Assembly (NCBI GenBank): GCA_031771865.1
Contig: JASISA010000036.1
Coordinates: forward strand, 682,001-746,000
Direction: 5' to 3'
Origin: Nothophaeocryptopus gaeumannii
Taxonomy: Eukaryota; Ascomycota; Dothideomycetes; Mycosphaerellales; Mycosphaerellaceae
Length of the DNA stretch: 64,000 nucleotides
The stretch's first letter is position 1. Every line of letters starts with the position of its first letter. The position numbers were made by a program, and so were the translations under genes. The notes under the pieces were generated by a model that did not search any database, was not told where the DNA came from, and saw only the letters and a list, made by a program, of their open reading frames with translations. This document shows, one piece after another, positions 11,303 to 22,525 of this stretch.

Positions 11303-14300
11303 CTACTTTCTTCGATCTAGCACTTTCTCCACAACCCATTCCTTGCCTCTCTTAACTTGAACCACCTTCCAAGCCCCTAACGGCCAACCTGTAGTGCCTA
11401 CATTCGCCGGGTCTCGCAGAGACACTCCAACCCAGCATTGTCGCTTCCCACTGCCGCCAGACTCCTCTATCTTCCCAATCGGCTTCCCAACGTCTAATAA
11501 CGGCGTACCTTCCGCGAGGGCGGCTAGTTGTTTTGGCCCGACGGTCGTTAGGGGATGCACTCTCGTCCGTACCTGGGTATCCTCGACATGTTTTGGGGAG
11601 GCCCGTGAGAGGTTGGAGTAGACCACGTAAGCGGGCATTTCCGAGAGGGAGAGGTGGGCGAGAACGCTGCTGGCGTGAGGAAAGATGGATTTCTGGAATT
11701 CTTGGTCCTGGAGACTTAGTTCGCGATCGGTTTCGACTTTGGAGGGTTGGAGGGTGCGGTATGCGACTTCGATTGCTCGTCTGGGTTTGCGGCCAGTGGA
11801 GACAGCTGACGGGAGAAGGTTGGCTCGGATGGCGATCTGGTCGATGTAGCCCGCTGCGACAATCTGTTTCAAGATGCCGATTTCATCTTTGGTGGGAGGA
11901 GGAAGGACCTGTTTGAAGGCTACGCTTGAAGGGTCTTTGACGTGGGTGGCCATGATGTTGTGCAGTTGACGGCGGAGTTGTTGGACTTCTGCCATGACTT
12001 TTTCGACGAGGAAGTACTCGGCGCAGAAGAATTTGGTGTTGCGGTCTTCTTCGGCTTGGGCGTGCGCTGCGACGGCGGTCAGGACTTTGATCGCGTCGCT
12101 TTTGTCGTCCCAGGCGGAGAGGGTTGCTCGTGCTCGGCCGTATGCTTGACGGAGCTTCTCAGCGCTTGATTGTGCTGCCGAGGCCATCGCTCTACGCCTG
12201 GGAGCATCAACGTCGCTCAAGTCGCTGTCCGCGTCGTCGTCTTGTGACATTCGAGGCTCCGGTATGAACAGCTCGCCTACTGCAAGGCCTGCGACGAGCG
12301 CAATGGTGTGCGCGAGCACGTTGTTCCGCAAACCCAGAAGCAGCATCTTACCGAAGCGAGGGTTGACCGGATAGTTGATGAGCTCCTTTCCCACGTCCGT
12401 CACTTTGCCATCACGAGGCTCAATGGCTCCCAAATTCTTCAGCAGCCGTTCTGCATGGGCGAGCTGCTCGGCCGCGGGAGGTGTAGGATACGGGAAGTTG
12501 ACTACGTTGTCAACATTCATGTTCTTGAGTTGCAAGACAGTGCCTTCGATAGGCGTGCGCAGAATCTCCGGCAGTGTATGTTGCTGAAAATGTGCTTCGT
12601 AGATGGCGGAACTGTAAAGCCGATAGCAATGGCCTGGCCCGGTACGCCCAGCTCGACCCATACGCTGCGAGGCGCTGGCTTTAGAGATCCAGTCGATCTT
12701 GAACTCTTGAACTCCAGTGTCCAGATCGTATTGCTTCTCCTTGCTTCGCCCGCAGTCGAACACATACCGAACGCCGCCAATAGTGAGTGAGGTCTCGGCA
12801 ACATTGGTGGCCAGGATGATTTTCCGCGACCCATCTGGTGCCTTTTCGAACACCCGATCTTGCTGAGCCTTTGGCAGTGCTGCATACAATGGTAGTATGT
12901 GCGCTTTGAGCGACCCTCGTGGTAAGCTCGTATCTGTCTCGACTGCGAACTCCGCGTCTTCGTCTTCATCCAGGCCAGTGATCTCCGCTTCCTCGTCCTC
13001 TTCTCCTTCTTCATCCTCGAGATAGTCATTGACCACTTTATCTGCAGGACGACCTCTAGGCTGGGAGAGTTGGAAAGTTGCCTGATCCATTGAGAAGGCT
13101 TCTCTGAGCCGCTTAGCCACGGTCTGAATGTCATCCTGGCCTGTCAAAAACACAAGTATGTCGCCAGGTGGGAGCTTCTTGTGGCCTCTTGATACTTTGC
13201 GTACCGTCTCTGCGACATAATCTCGTTGCGTCTTTCGTGCAAAATGTTCAATCACAGGGTGCTGCCGTCCTTCAGCTTCGAAGATCGGCGGTCTTACGCT
13301 GCGGAAGAGACGTTGATTCATGAGGAAATCAGTGACACGCAGTGTGGCACTCATGATAATCAGCTTGAGCGGATGGTGCTTGTCAGGATACTCTCTACTC
13401 AGCTCCTTGCGCAGAGGTACGATTCTGGATAGCATACCAATCAGGATATCCGTATTGACGCTTCGCTCGTGCGCTTCGTCAATCACAATGGCGCTGTACT
13501 TGTCGAGAGCAAAGTCCTGCGAGATCTCACGGAGAAGGATACCGTCGGTCATGAACTTGATCTTGGTATCGCGACCTACGTTACTGTCGTACCGGACTTG
13601 GTGCGCTACTTGCCTGCCGTGTTCAGATCCCAGTTCATACTTGACGCGATCTGCCACGGATGTAGCAGCAACTCGTCGCGGCTGCGTGATACCAATCATG
13701 CCTTTTGAAGCGTAGTCGTTCTCAAGGAGCATCTGCGGTAATTGTGTAGTCTTTCCAGATCCAGTCGCGCCGCACACAATCACCACAGAGTTGTTATGCA
13801 CAGCTTCCATGATCTTCTGCTCGTCTTGTACCACTGGGAGGTTCTGTCGGGCTTTTTGGACCTCATCGCTTCGTGAGACAACCACTACTGCCGCAGGTCG
13901 GTATGCGTATTCCGATGGCGCGGGTGTGAGTGCGACACTAGTGGGATCCGGCGAAGGCGCTCTTGGTTTGAAGGAGGCCTTAACGGCCTCGCTATCGACC
14001 GGAACTGATGAAGGCGTGAAACCTACAGCCTCGTTGCGCCGTGAATCTGCCCAGGCTTTGAATGCAGAGACTCTACCAGGTTTATCTTCTCGATCGTCCC
14101 CAGACTCGCTCTCAATCTCCGAATCGCCGGTGTCTTTCGAACCGTCGGGGTCACTACCAGATAGCTTAGAGTCGCTATCACTGTGAGAGGACTCGGGCTC
14201 TCCGTCCTCCTCGGAATCAAATCCGTTCCACTCGTCGGATTCCGCTCCAGTACCATGGACCTCAGCATCATCTGGGGGGGATTGTAGTCCAAAGTTCGGT

Positions 14301-14923
14301 TGATGTTTCTGTTTCTTCTCACGTTTCCTTCGCTTGATTATCGGTCGCCCTGTCTCGTCTGTCTCCAAAGGCCGTTTCAGGCCACCCCCAAAGAGCCCAT
14401 TTACGGCGCTCTCCGTTTGTGTCGAGCCGGCCGTGCTGCCGACGTTCACTTCTGCCTCATCATCGTCGCTATGCGCCGGGGAAGGCTCGCGTCGTCGCTC
14501 AAACAGAATCGAGTCGTTCTGCCCATCAATGTCCACTCCAGCCTGCCGTTCTTGAAGTGCCCTAGAGAATCGCTCCCTCTTCGTCTCGTTGACCCTCCCA
14601 AGCTGTTTCGAGCTTTGGAAGAGGCTGGTGTCCACCTTCTGGGCCGCGAGCTTCTTCAATAATTCGAGATTCTCCTCCTTTTTAAGCTTCGTATCGATGT
14701 ATTTGTCCAATCTCTTCCTCTTCTTACTAGAAATCTTAGAATCAGGCGCCTTCAATTCGGCTCGAAGGGCTCTGCGCCGCTCGTCTTTCTCGGGTTTCGA
14801 GAGGGGTATGACTTCCGCCGCGTTGGCATCGCCGTTCGTCGATGCAAGGAGAGAGCCATTTGCCTCCTTCAGCTTAGCAAGCCGACGGTGCTTCCTCTCC
14901 CGGGGTACAAACTTAGGCGGCAT
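11303..14923 (-). CDS. DHR1: DEAH-box RNA helicase DHR1/DHX37, ribosome biogenesis
   Basis: Intronless gene for a 1206-residue helicase; yeast Dhr1 (Ecm16) has 1267. The start MPPKFVPRERKHRRLAK is the family opening, and an ATG 11 codons upstream is less likely. The first 370 residues are basic and acidic low-complexity sequence typical of nucleolar helicases. Core motifs in order: GATGSGKT (about 385-392), TQPRRVA, DEAH (482-485), SATLRV, FLTGQDDI, ATNVAETSLTI and QRMGRAGRTGPG. Acidic inserts with many Glu lie between motifs. HA2 and OB-fold regions follow, ending WVVEKVLDRRK. In yeast this enzyme dislodges U3 snoRNA from pre-18S rRNA during small-subunit assembly. It is divergent from the PAC3 gene, with 221 bases between starts. 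Confidence 0.95.
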   Translation of the reverse strand: MPPKFVPRERKHRRLAKLKEANGSLLASTNGDANAAEVIPLSKPEKDERRRALRAELKAPDSKISSKKRKRLDKYIDTKLKKEENLELLKKLAAQKVDTSLFQSSKQLGRVNETKRERFSRALQERQAGVDIDGQNDSILFERRREPSPAHSDDDEAEVNVGSTAGSTQTESAVNGLFGGGLKRPLETDETGRPIIKRRKREKKQKHQPNFGLQSPPDDAEVHGTGAESDEWNGFDSEEDGEPESSHSDSDSKLSGSDPDGSKDTGDSEIESESGDDREDKPGRVSAFKAWADSRRNEAVGFTPSSVPVDSEAVKASFKPRAPSPDPTSVALTPAPSEYAYRPAAVVVVSRSDEVQKARQNLPVVQDEQKIMEAVHNNSVVIVCGATGSGKTTQLPQMLLENDYASKGMIGITQPRRVAATSVADRVKYELGSEHGRQVAHQVRYDSNVGRDTKIKFMTDGILLREISQDFALDKYSAIVIDEAHERSVNTDILIGMLSRIVPLRKELSREYPDKHHPLKLIIMSATLRVTDFLMNQRLFRSVRPPIFEAEGRQHPVIEHFARKTQRDYVAETVRKVSRGHKKLPPGDILVFLTGQDDIQTVAKRLREAFSMDQATFQLSQPRGRPADKVVNDYLEDEEGEEDEEAEITGLDEDEDAEFAVETDTSLPRGSLKAHILPLYAALPKAQQDRVFEKAPDGSRKIILATNVAETSLTIGGVRYVFDCGRSKEKQYDLDTGVQEFKIDWISKASASQRMGRAGRTGPGHCYRLYSSAIYEAHFQQHTLPEILRTPIEGTVLQLKNMNVDNVVNFPYPTPPAAEQLAHAERLLKNLGAIEPRDGKVTDVGKELINYPVNPRFGKMLLLGLRNNVLAHTIALVAGLAVGELFIPEPRMSQDDDADSDLSDVDAPRRRAMASAAQSSAEKLRQAYGRARATLSAWDDKSDAIKVLTAVAAHAQAEEDRNTKFFCAEYFLVEKVMAEVQQLRRQLHNIMATHVKDPSSVAFKQVLPPPTKDEIGILKQIVAAGYIDQIAIRANLLPSAVSTGRKPRRAIEVAYRTLQPSKVETDRELSLQDQEFQKSIFPHASSVLAHLSLSEMPAYVVYSNLSRASPKHVEDTQVRTRVHPLTTVGPKQLAALAEGTPLLDVGKPIGKIEESGGSGKRQCWVGVSLRDPANVGTTGWPLGAWKVVQVKRGKEWVVEKVLDRRK

Positions 14924-15144
14924 GGCGGCGGAGGTGATGTCGCGGGCGCAGAGCATCTCGAAATTCTTGAGATCTGGGGCCGAAATCGCCGAGAAGCAGG
15001 GATCGGAGCCGTCTCCGCTTAAGGTTGGAGCTTATTCGCGGCCTGCGCTCTCTCAAACACCCGACTCTCGACTTTGAGGCCACCGACTTCCGTCTTGACT
15101 GCAAGATCCGCCGCACAAGATCGGAGAAAGCACCAAAGGTCACC

Positions 15145-15621
15145 ATGGCCACTGCAGATGTCGTATCGCCCAATGTCTACCCATCGCCTTTTCCGGCGCC
15201 TTCCAAGTCCGCCTCGGGCTTGATCAATGACAAGCTCACAGACGTGCAGTCCATCTCCTTCGCCGACAAACTCCTCATCACCATCTCACAGTCCGGACGA
15301 CTATCTCACTGGGCACATGTACCACTCTCTTCAACCTCAGCCGATCCAATGAACCCTGGCATCATGTCAAATCCTTCAGACGAGAACGGCCTTTTGCCTA
15401 TGAGCCACCTCACAGCGACGACCGTTCTGGGCGGCACAAGACGAGAAGACGAAGTAGTGGGCCAGACTCTTGCTACTACTATTGGAAGTGCTATTCTGAC
15501 GAAGAAGCCTGGCGAAGAGCGTCTGCTAGTCGTGAGCCTTGGCTTGGACGACGCCGCAGCTTCCATGACCAGCCGAGCTCAATTTGAGGAAGTCGTTGGC
15601 CTGGTGCTCGAAGTGTTGTGA
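15145..15621 (+). CDS. Proteasome assembly chaperone 3 (PAC3/PSMG3 family)
   Basis: Protein of 158 residues starting MATADVVSPNVYPSPFPAPS, with CACC before the ATG; the frame is open upstream but carries no better start. The motif YPSPFPAPSKSASGLINDKL, then TDVQSISFADKLLITISQSG and LSHWAHVP, follow the PSMG3 plan (human PSMG3 is about 122 residues; the extra length is a Ser/Pro loop around residues 68-115). The C-terminus ISF...LLVVSLGLDD, with a final helix, completes the small alpha/beta fold. The family helps assemble the alpha ring of the 20S proteasome, so this window carries a proteasome chaperone, a proteasome alpha subunit (39.6 kb) and a UCH37-type enzyme, not adjacent. Intronless. 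Confidence 0.85.
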   Translation: MATADVVSPNVYPSPFPAPSKSASGLINDKLTDVQSISFADKLLITISQSGRLSHWAHVPLSSTSADPMNPGIMSNPSDENGLLPMSHLTATTVLGGTRREDEVVGQTLATTIGSAILTKKPGEERLLVVSLGLDDAAASMTSRAQFEEVVGLVLEVL

Positions 15622-15849
15622 GGCACAAAGTATGCTTCCTACTGGTGCACCACTCCAAATAGCTCGTGACAGCGAGCGAACGCTAAACTATGGTGAGTTA
15701 CTTTTTAGTCTGCCTTTCTCTCCGAAGCTGTACCATTCTAACCATGACCTCCGAAGCGCTCGGACAGTATCACGACACGGCCGCCTCTCGAAAGGAGAAG
15801 ATTTTCCCATCTCGAACGTCGACTCAATAGCTCTACTTCTGCGCATGTA

Positions 15850-17082
15850 TCATTCCGGCCATGACCCGCTCGTTCGCAACGGATAGTCAAAGAATTCGCT
15901 CATATCAACCACGAGGTCCCCGTGTCCTCTGACATGCTGCATTGTCTCTGGGCTTGCTTGTTTTATCGACCTCAATAACCAATCTCTTTCGGCGATGGTA
16001 TCAGGGTCGGGATCGTGCAAGCGCTCTTCGTTCCTCTGACTTGTGGGGTTGACCGTATTCAAGAAGACTCGGCGCCTGATGATCGCGTACACATCCAGGA
16101 TAGAATCAGAGGCTTTATCTTCGTGTATCGCAATCAAAGCATCGGCGAGCGCCGCAGCATCTAGGAGTCCTCCGGTCAGGCCAAGCGCACCGAATGGGCA
16201 ACATACATGAGCAGCGTCGCCCGCCAGCGCGACTCGGCCACTGCGAAACTTGGTGGCGCAGCGCTGGTTGAGTCTGTACGGCGAGACTCGATCGAGCTTG
16301 TACCTCTGGGGCTTCGCACCAGGGAATATCTGCGCAAACTTCCACGGCACTCGTTGTATCAGCTCCTCTTCGGTGAATCCACCTTCGTCGCCGTAATCTA
16401 CTCTCCACAGCCCACGGTCATTCACTCGAGCTACTATTCCCCAATGTACTGGATCAACCAAGAAATTCGCATCTTCCCAGCCGTACTGGTCAAACGGGAA
16501 GTACACATCTGTCGAAACCAGCTGTTCTTCATACGTGAACCCTTCGAACTCAATGTTTAGCAAATGTCGTACCGTCGATCGTCCTCCGTCCGCAGCAACA
16601 ACATACGAGGCGCTGCGGATACTGTTCTTCCCGTTCGCATCCACAATGGCCACCTTGACTTTATCTCCCTTCGACTGATCCACATCAACGACCTTCAACC
16701 CGAAAAGCACCTTCGCCGACTCGTACCTCTGCAAATGCTCAAGAATGATTTTAGCGAGCTCAGACTGGCCAATGACCAAGTTTTCGTACGAATTTTGCTC
16801 GTCGGGTCTTCGATCGAGTTTTGCGATGATCTCGCCGGTTCTGGTCTTTCGCCAACATAAGCCGCGGCCTTGTGTTCCTGCTCTTTTCCTGATGTCTTGG
16901 AGGATACCTGCCCGGTCGAATTCGTTGGTCGCCACAGGGTGGTATGCATTTGCTCGTGGGGACGAGTCGAGTCTGGCTGCTCTCTCTAGGCAGGTCACAC
17001 TGACGCCCGCCTGCGCCAATCGCAGTGTCGTTAAGAGGCCAACTGGCCCAGCTCCGACGACTATGACCGAGATCTCTGGCAT
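15850..17082 (-). CDS. FAD-dependent aromatic-type monooxygenase
   Basis: Flavoprotein monooxygenase of 410 residues, intronless. The start at 17082 (MPEISVIVVGAGPVGLLT) is the first ATG in frame. Motifs: Rossmann GAGPVGLLTTLRLAQ near residues 10-25, ELAKIILEHL, the DG motif YVVAADGGRST (about 163-173), and the GD motif RVALAGDAAHVCCPFGALGL with a following GGLLDAAALADAL helix. This is the p-hydroxybenzoate hydroxylase/UbiH plan. The substrate is probably a phenol-like ring or a secondary metabolite; sequence cannot say which. Downstream on the same strand are a broken FMN dehydrogenase and a P450, so this could be part of a small oxidative cluster. It lacks the C-terminal thioredoxin-like domain of true phenol hydroxylases. 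Confidence 0.85.
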   Translation of the reverse strand: MPEISVIVVGAGPVGLLTTLRLAQAGVSVTCLERAARLDSSPRANAYHPVATNEFDRAGILQDIRKRAGTQGRGLCWRKTRTGEIIAKLDRRPDEQNSYENLVIGQSELAKIILEHLQRYESAKVLFGLKVVDVDQSKGDKVKVAIVDANGKNSIRSASYVVAADGGRSTVRHLLNIEFEGFTYEEQLVSTDVYFPFDQYGWEDANFLVDPVHWGIVARVNDRGLWRVDYGDEGGFTEEELIQRVPWKFAQIFPGAKPQRYKLDRVSPYRLNQRCATKFRSGRVALAGDAAHVCCPFGALGLTGGLLDAAALADALIAIHEDKASDSILDVYAIIRRRVFLNTVNPTSQRNEERLHDPDPDTIAERDWLLRSIKQASPETMQHVRGHGDLVVDMSEFFDYPLRTSGSWPE

Positions 17083-17539
17083 GGTCGGCGACGACAATCC
17101 ATGAGGGCGCGTGCCAGCAGTACGAGTTGATTTGCGGCAACAATCTTCAAGAGCTAGTCATGGACAGATCAATCAGAAGTGTATGTCAAGCAAACGCTGC
17201 GCTGATCATGCTGGTACCACTTTCCGACTCATCCGACGCTGGTGAGATGTCAATTGGTGTCATCCTTGGCAGCTGGTAAATCGTGAAGTCTATCTCGGGG
17301 TTTGGAGCATTCGCACCCCCCGCTTGTTCTCCACTGGTTTTGACAGAGCTGGATGCTTGGGCCATCCAACGTTGAGTCAGGGATGAGGCTTTAGGCTTTC
17401 ATTGCCCTACAGAGAGACCGCTCTTGGGCCATCGCGAATTACTTTCCCCACTTTCGTGTCTCTGAGAGTCATGACTATACGTCTGCGACAGGTAAGTCCT
17501 CCTCGTCTACAAAGAACCACTGCTACTGTTCGCAGTCGC
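17083..17539. other. Intergenic, no gene seen
   Basis: Region upstream of the monooxygenase start and downstream of the FMN dehydrogenase relic. Frames here are short; no motif recognised. Confidence 0.4.
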
Positions 17540-18513
17540 TATGCTCGAGCCATATGTCCCCGGAGAAATACTCGTCGACTGCTACTCGTATCAATATTTA
17601 ATGGGGCACCAAAAAGGTCCAACTCGACTTGTCGAGTGTTGATCTGTTCACGCAACAGGTCAGAAACCAACTCTCAAACACCCCTCCACCATGCTGTCGC
17701 CACTTACAAAAATCGTATTTCACCTATACCCATCGATATCCGCCTGTGCCATCAACTGCATCGTCGTCTCCAACTCCTTCTTCAAAATGGAAATCATCTT
17801 CGTTACCCCGTCCTCTCCAAAGACATTCGACAACATCGGACTTCTTCCCAATCCGACGGCTCTCGCTCCTAATGCGAGCAGAGTCAGGATATGCGTTGCG
17901 CGACGAACGCCACCGTCTGCGTAAATTTCGATTTGCGAGAAGACCTTGGGACACAAACGGTGGACGTCGAGTAGCACTTCGACTGACGTAGGCGCGAGAT
18001 CGACGGTTCGGCCGCCGCGGTTGGAGATATACGCAGCAGGAAATCCGAGGTCCGCGCAGAGTTTTACGTCGTGAGCTGTTTTGACACCTTTCGGAATCAC
18101 AGTCAAACTCGTCATGTTCCTGAACTTGGCCAGGGCATCGATAGTGAATGTAGCAGAATGCAATTCATCGCTCGATCCAGACGAAAAGCGCTGTTGACGA
18201 TTCCGGATCCCGTTGATGCCGGTATTATCGACCGTCAAAACAATCGCTTTGAACCCCGAGTTTTCGATGCGAGTGAGTTCATCTTGGAGACGGGTGGTGT
18301 TGGACCAGATATATTCTTGATGAAACATGATCTGCGAGGTATTGACGCTCGCGTCGGCGATCTCCTCAAGTTCCAGCGAAGAAGAGATCGAGGGATATAC
18401 AGAATCTCTGCTTTGCCTGCAGCGCGGACGAGATTCGCTTCAGCGCCAGTTGCGTTTGCAGTTCTTTTTTCTGCATTGTCAATGATCGTGAAGACTGAAG
18501 TTTCGAAAGATTG
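17540..18513 (-). pseudogene. FMN-dependent alpha-hydroxy-acid dehydrogenase, broken
   Basis: The minus strand encodes the C-terminal half of a lactate/glycolate oxidase-type TIM barrel. A clear frame starts at MFHQEYIWSN (18328), with GFKAIVLTVDN, DLGFPAAYISNRGGRTVD (the conserved S/N-RGGR near the catalytic His is altered, since the usual His-Gly-Gly-Arg part reads NRGGR), IYADGGVRRATHILTLLALG and ARAVGLGRSP. Upstream, the family sequence continues as TGAEANLVRAAGKAEILYIP but in a different frame, shifted by one base near 18389-18396, and ends at a stop at 18514-18516. The first third of the enzyme is absent. The C-terminal tail INTRQVELDLFG appears in another frame at about 17619-17643 after a stop at 17720. 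One missing base could be a sequencing error, but the lost N-terminus and second frame change argue for a pseudogene. Confidence 0.7.
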
Positions 18514-19625
18514 TCAAAGTGCGCCGCAAACGAGGCGATACCAAGTTGGTGTTGCTACCACAACGCCACAACGAGTGAATGAAGCAAGGAGTGGAGGATC
18601 CTCAAACCTGTGGAAGTGAGGCCCGAAGTGAAGTCTTCGACGGGAATGCCTTTTCTAACGATGTGGCGACCTGCCTCTGGTGGTGAGGTCGGCTCGTAGG
18701 ATATGCATCCTTAGTACGTGATAGAAGAGGATGTATCCTTGTTGTAAACGATCGCAGCGTTAGGTGTTTGCTCGGCAAGATGGTAGGACAGCCATATATG
18801 GCGTAAACGGAGATACGGCACCTTCGAACGAAGGCTGAGAAGATATATGTTCCATGCTCTTCCCACGTTGTTTTAAGTGATGTGTCTGGACGCGCAGAGA
18901 CGAGGTGGAGTCCGTTTCCCGCTCCCGCCATCATCTTCCGCGCCCACGTCGCACTTCACTTGCCCTTGATCTTAATCTCACATGCATTGCACATGAATAT
19001 TCATTGTGGATTCTGCAGCCTCTTCCCGTTCATCCGAAGTCCTTGCTGCTCTCGAAGCAGTTGATCTGGGGCTGGCAAGGTGGGCGAACATGGATCTGCG
19101 ATGACGTGGATCAAGAGTTCTGCAAGGGATATCGCGAAAATCACACTCAGTCGTACAGGTGAATATATTGATTTTGGGCCACTTGGGGACTGTTGAGAAG
19201 ACATCGGGCCATATTATCGCCGTCGTCGCGAGGCCCAGGCGATGACGCACAATGGAAGGGTCGACTGAAAGAGAGTTTAGCGCCTGAACTCTAAGTCCTC
19301 GCGACTTCACGTCGACGCGATCAACGACATGGAGGTCCTCCAATTTCCTCAAGTACAACTCTCAATTATCAGGCCTCTATACGCATCGCGTTCGTATGCA
19401 GCGGCAGCACATTTCTCAAGAATGAAGTGGTGCCGGCGCATTCAAAGCACGACATCAGATCTTTGGTTCGGCCAGAGCAGGCATCGTGAACCTGTGGTCA
19501 GTGGTATGGCCACACAGCATGAGGCTTGTTCTTGGGTATCAAGTAGATCTATTCTCACAATGCGCAATGCCTCGGAGGAGCAATGATGTGGCTTTTGTGT
19601 TACATAAGAGAATTCGGATGCTATC
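18514..19625. other. Intergenic, no gene seen
   Basis: About 1.1 kb where the missing N-terminal part of the FMN dehydrogenase might be expected; translations in three frames show no convincing match. A 110-residue open frame at 18602-18934 on the minus strand has no family features. Confidence 0.4.
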
Positions 19626-21383
19626 TCATCGGCCTTGTTGTTCTTGAAAGAACTCGCCCACTCTTTCAGATTCACCATCGTACACGGAGAGGTTATTCAA
19701 CGCCTGTCGACCTTCCCGCTCGATCGTCTCTCGAATCTCAGCAGACCTCGGTGTGAAACGACAGGGAAACTCTTGAGGCCGCATATTGAGCCCATTCGTA
19801 TACGCGAAGATATCGACTGGAATCTCGTGGCCTCGCGAATCAAGCGCCTTCTCGATGCCAAACGCCCATAAAAGCCTTGCGACTGTGATGAAGGTACCTT
19901 GCTCCGCGAGGCCTTGGCCAGAGCAGACGCGCCTACCCCATCCGAAGGTCATGTAACCTTTCTCGTTCGGGAAGGGTCGCGATGTCTGGCTGCCTTTGAG
20001 GAACCGCCCCGGGTTGAAGCGATCGGGCTCGGGAAATTCCCTCTCGTTGCGGTGAATAGCCCACACATTTCCTACGGCCTCGTCAGTGCTGTATCATTGA
20101 AAGAGGTTCCGCACCTACCTTGTGTCCAGGTTCCAGCCGGGATCTTACATCCATTCCATTCGTCATCTTGAACAGGCGCATGTGGTTGGCCTCCGATGAT
20201 TGCTACGCTGCGCCAACGAAACACCTCCTTCACGAACGCCTTGGTATAGACAAGCTCATCTTCGTCTTCCCAGCTTGGGCTTCTGTGGGGACCAACAACC
20301 CTATCAAGTTCCTCCCATGCCCTTGGCAATGCCTCCGGAAACGCGCAGCAGGCCAGCACAAATGTGATCAGGGTCGAAGAAGAGGTGTCGCTGCCAGCGC
20401 CGAATAAATTGCCTACCAGTGAGGAGATCTCATTCTTCCGCAGGCTATACTTCTCTGCTTGCGCGAACAGCGTATTTGCATAGCACGTCTCATTCGAATT
20501 CTTTCTTCGAGCTTCGTCTGCCAGAGCGTAGAAGAACTCCTGCCCTCTCCTACGTTTCCCAAGACCATTGAACATCCAGGGGAGCCACGTGGGCGACAGA
20601 CGTGTCAGCCAAGCAAAGGTCTCGAATAACATCGGAAATGATTTGCCAGGTACGTTCAAATCAGCCGCTTTCTGCATCACGGCAATGACTTCCGTGATGA
20701 TCGGATCCGTAATACTGGCCACCCGTCGACCGAACCCGATGATCGATACCACGCTGGCGGCATACCGCTCGAAGTGGGCGACGTACTGCTCCGGTGTACG
20801 AAGCAGCTCGAAAGCAATCACTCTACTCTCATCATTCTGGAAGCCTCGATATCTACGTACTTGCTGCAGACCAACTCCAGCATGTGTAATCTTGCGATGT
20901 ACACGCCACCGATCACCATAGTACATCGACACGAGATTGGACCCAGGAACTTTGGCGTTTGGATCTGCAGATTGGCCCATGCCGGTGAGTTCTGCGAAGA
21001 CGACCATTCGTGGCCGAGATGCGTAGATGGCTGCCTTCTTGTCGAGAAGCTCTGATGCAGCCCAGGCATCGTTGATCCAGACTGTCGGGTTTCGTCCGAT
21101 CCAGAACGTGATTACGGGACTTTTCAGTTTCTTTGATAGCTCTTCGAAGTAGATCCAGGGCTTGTTTTGCGGTAAGAGATGGGTGTTGCCGATAATAGGT
21201 AAGGGCATAAGACCTGGTGGCTGCGATCTTCAGCTCGGACTGTCTGAAGTGTCTGACTGGGCTTACCATCTTCCCGTGCTGGAGCAGAATTCGACAGTAA
21301 TCGATCAAGATGGCAAGCAAGCAAGCCGCAAGAACCGAACCAGCTGCCGTGGGCATTGAGGCCCAAGACATGATGACGTCCAT
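19626..21383 (-). CDS. Cytochrome P450 monooxygenase
   Basis: Protein of 554 residues from three exons: 21383-21267, 21220-20119 and 20071-19626 (introns 21266-21221 GTAAGC...CGCAG and 20118-20072 GTAGGT...CGTAG). The first intron acceptor is chosen to give PPGLMPLPIIGNTHLLP, the Pro-rich hinge after the membrane anchor (AAGSVLAACLLAILIDYCRI). Motifs: I-helix NLFGAGSDTSSSTL, K-helix KEVFRWR (ExxR), PERF-type FPEPDRFNPGRF, and heme loop FGWGRRVCSGQGLAEQGTF with the Cys ligand. It is membrane bound in the ER. It resembles the broad O-methylsterigmatocystin oxidoreductase-like group of fungal P450s; the substrate is unknown. An ATG at 21446 is also in frame, but a TATATA box at 21473-21481 makes the 21383 start more plausible. 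Confidence 0.88.
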
Positions 21384-21472
21384 GGCAGGCTTTGGCTCAA
21401 ACCACTTCTCGCCAATGGTCTCGAGTAAAAGTGTCCTTCTTTCCATTCAACTTAAAGGACTGAGTAGAGTGT

Positions 21473-21481
21473 GGTATATAC
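21473..21481 (-). promoter_or_regulatory. TATA box of the P450 gene
   Basis: GTATATACC on the minus strand, about 90 bases upstream of the ATG at 21383. With initiation usually some 30-60 bases downstream, it supports the inner start codon over the one at 21446. Confidence 0.45.
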
Positions 21482-22525
21482 ATCCTATACCCGGCAAATG
21501 CAGAAGGCAGCTGCCGTGAGGAGCTGGGCAGAGCTCCATGCTTACCCTTGCATTGGCTCGCGATCAAATTGGAGATCGCCATGAGGTGGTGTCCAAAGGC
21601 GGCACATATGCACTTCGCAGCAGGCTACTGCGATCCAGGAATGCTCAGTGGATACCTTCATCCGGTGACAAAACGTGGCAGAATGACGGGACCGAACCAT
21701 GACTTTCGGATCTCCCAGGCGTGATGGTCAAATTGTCTTCAACCAGGCGTCCTCGTCTCCAACGATATTACTCTCGACCTTCGGATAAGGCATCCATCAA
21801 GCCTTAGTCAAAAGATATTTCATATTCTCTCCAGTGCACTTCACAATCTTGCCAATCCCAATCACCAATCCTTCGTGCAACCTCTCAGTACTTCAGTCCT
21901 CTCGCGTATGCACCCAATCCCTGGAATTATCTCTGATGCCGGCGTGAACGCAAGGAGCGTTCTCTAGGATTCCAAAGTGGACGCCATCGTCATCATGGTC
22001 GTTGTCGTTGTGAAGCAGACGGACGCTGTCTAGATCAGTACGCAAACTCATCCTCATGCTGGTCATTCTAGATATCCATAGCCGACCCATGTCGATTTTT
22101 CGCCTTGACTTGAGAGATCAAAAGCTTTCATCAGCAATCGTTTCCTCGAGACCTTAGATTTTCTGCCGAAGGTCGTGAGTGTCTGCAAAAGCTGCTACAC
22201 ATTCAGCCGCTCTGCATTGCCAGAACCACAGCAGAAGCGCTTAGAAGACCTAGCACAGGTGATAATGATAGTCATGGAGGCATTCCGCAGTTTCTCGATG
22301 TCGTGAGCGCTTCGAACGCCGGAGTGCTCTTCTCTGGCATGTATCTTGGTATCCGTAATCTACACAAAGCTCTTCTTCAATTGCGGAGCTGAGATAGATG
22401 TGCAAGCTGCGCCATGTCTCTCGCACGCCGTGCTATGCTCCTTCATTGTACTGTACAGTATGATACGATTTCCATCTCATTCTCGTTGTCGGTTTGGTAT
22501 CGAATCGCAGGTGCGCGAGAATCAT
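21482..22525. other. Intergenic, no gene seen
   Basis: About 1 kb between the P450 promoter and the 3' end of TOM5. Several short frames on both strands, none with family features. Confidence 0.4.

Noticed and set aside
18602..18934. Possible N-terminal exon of the FMN dehydrogenase
   Set aside because: The frame lacks the family motifs expected there and no intron joins it in frame.
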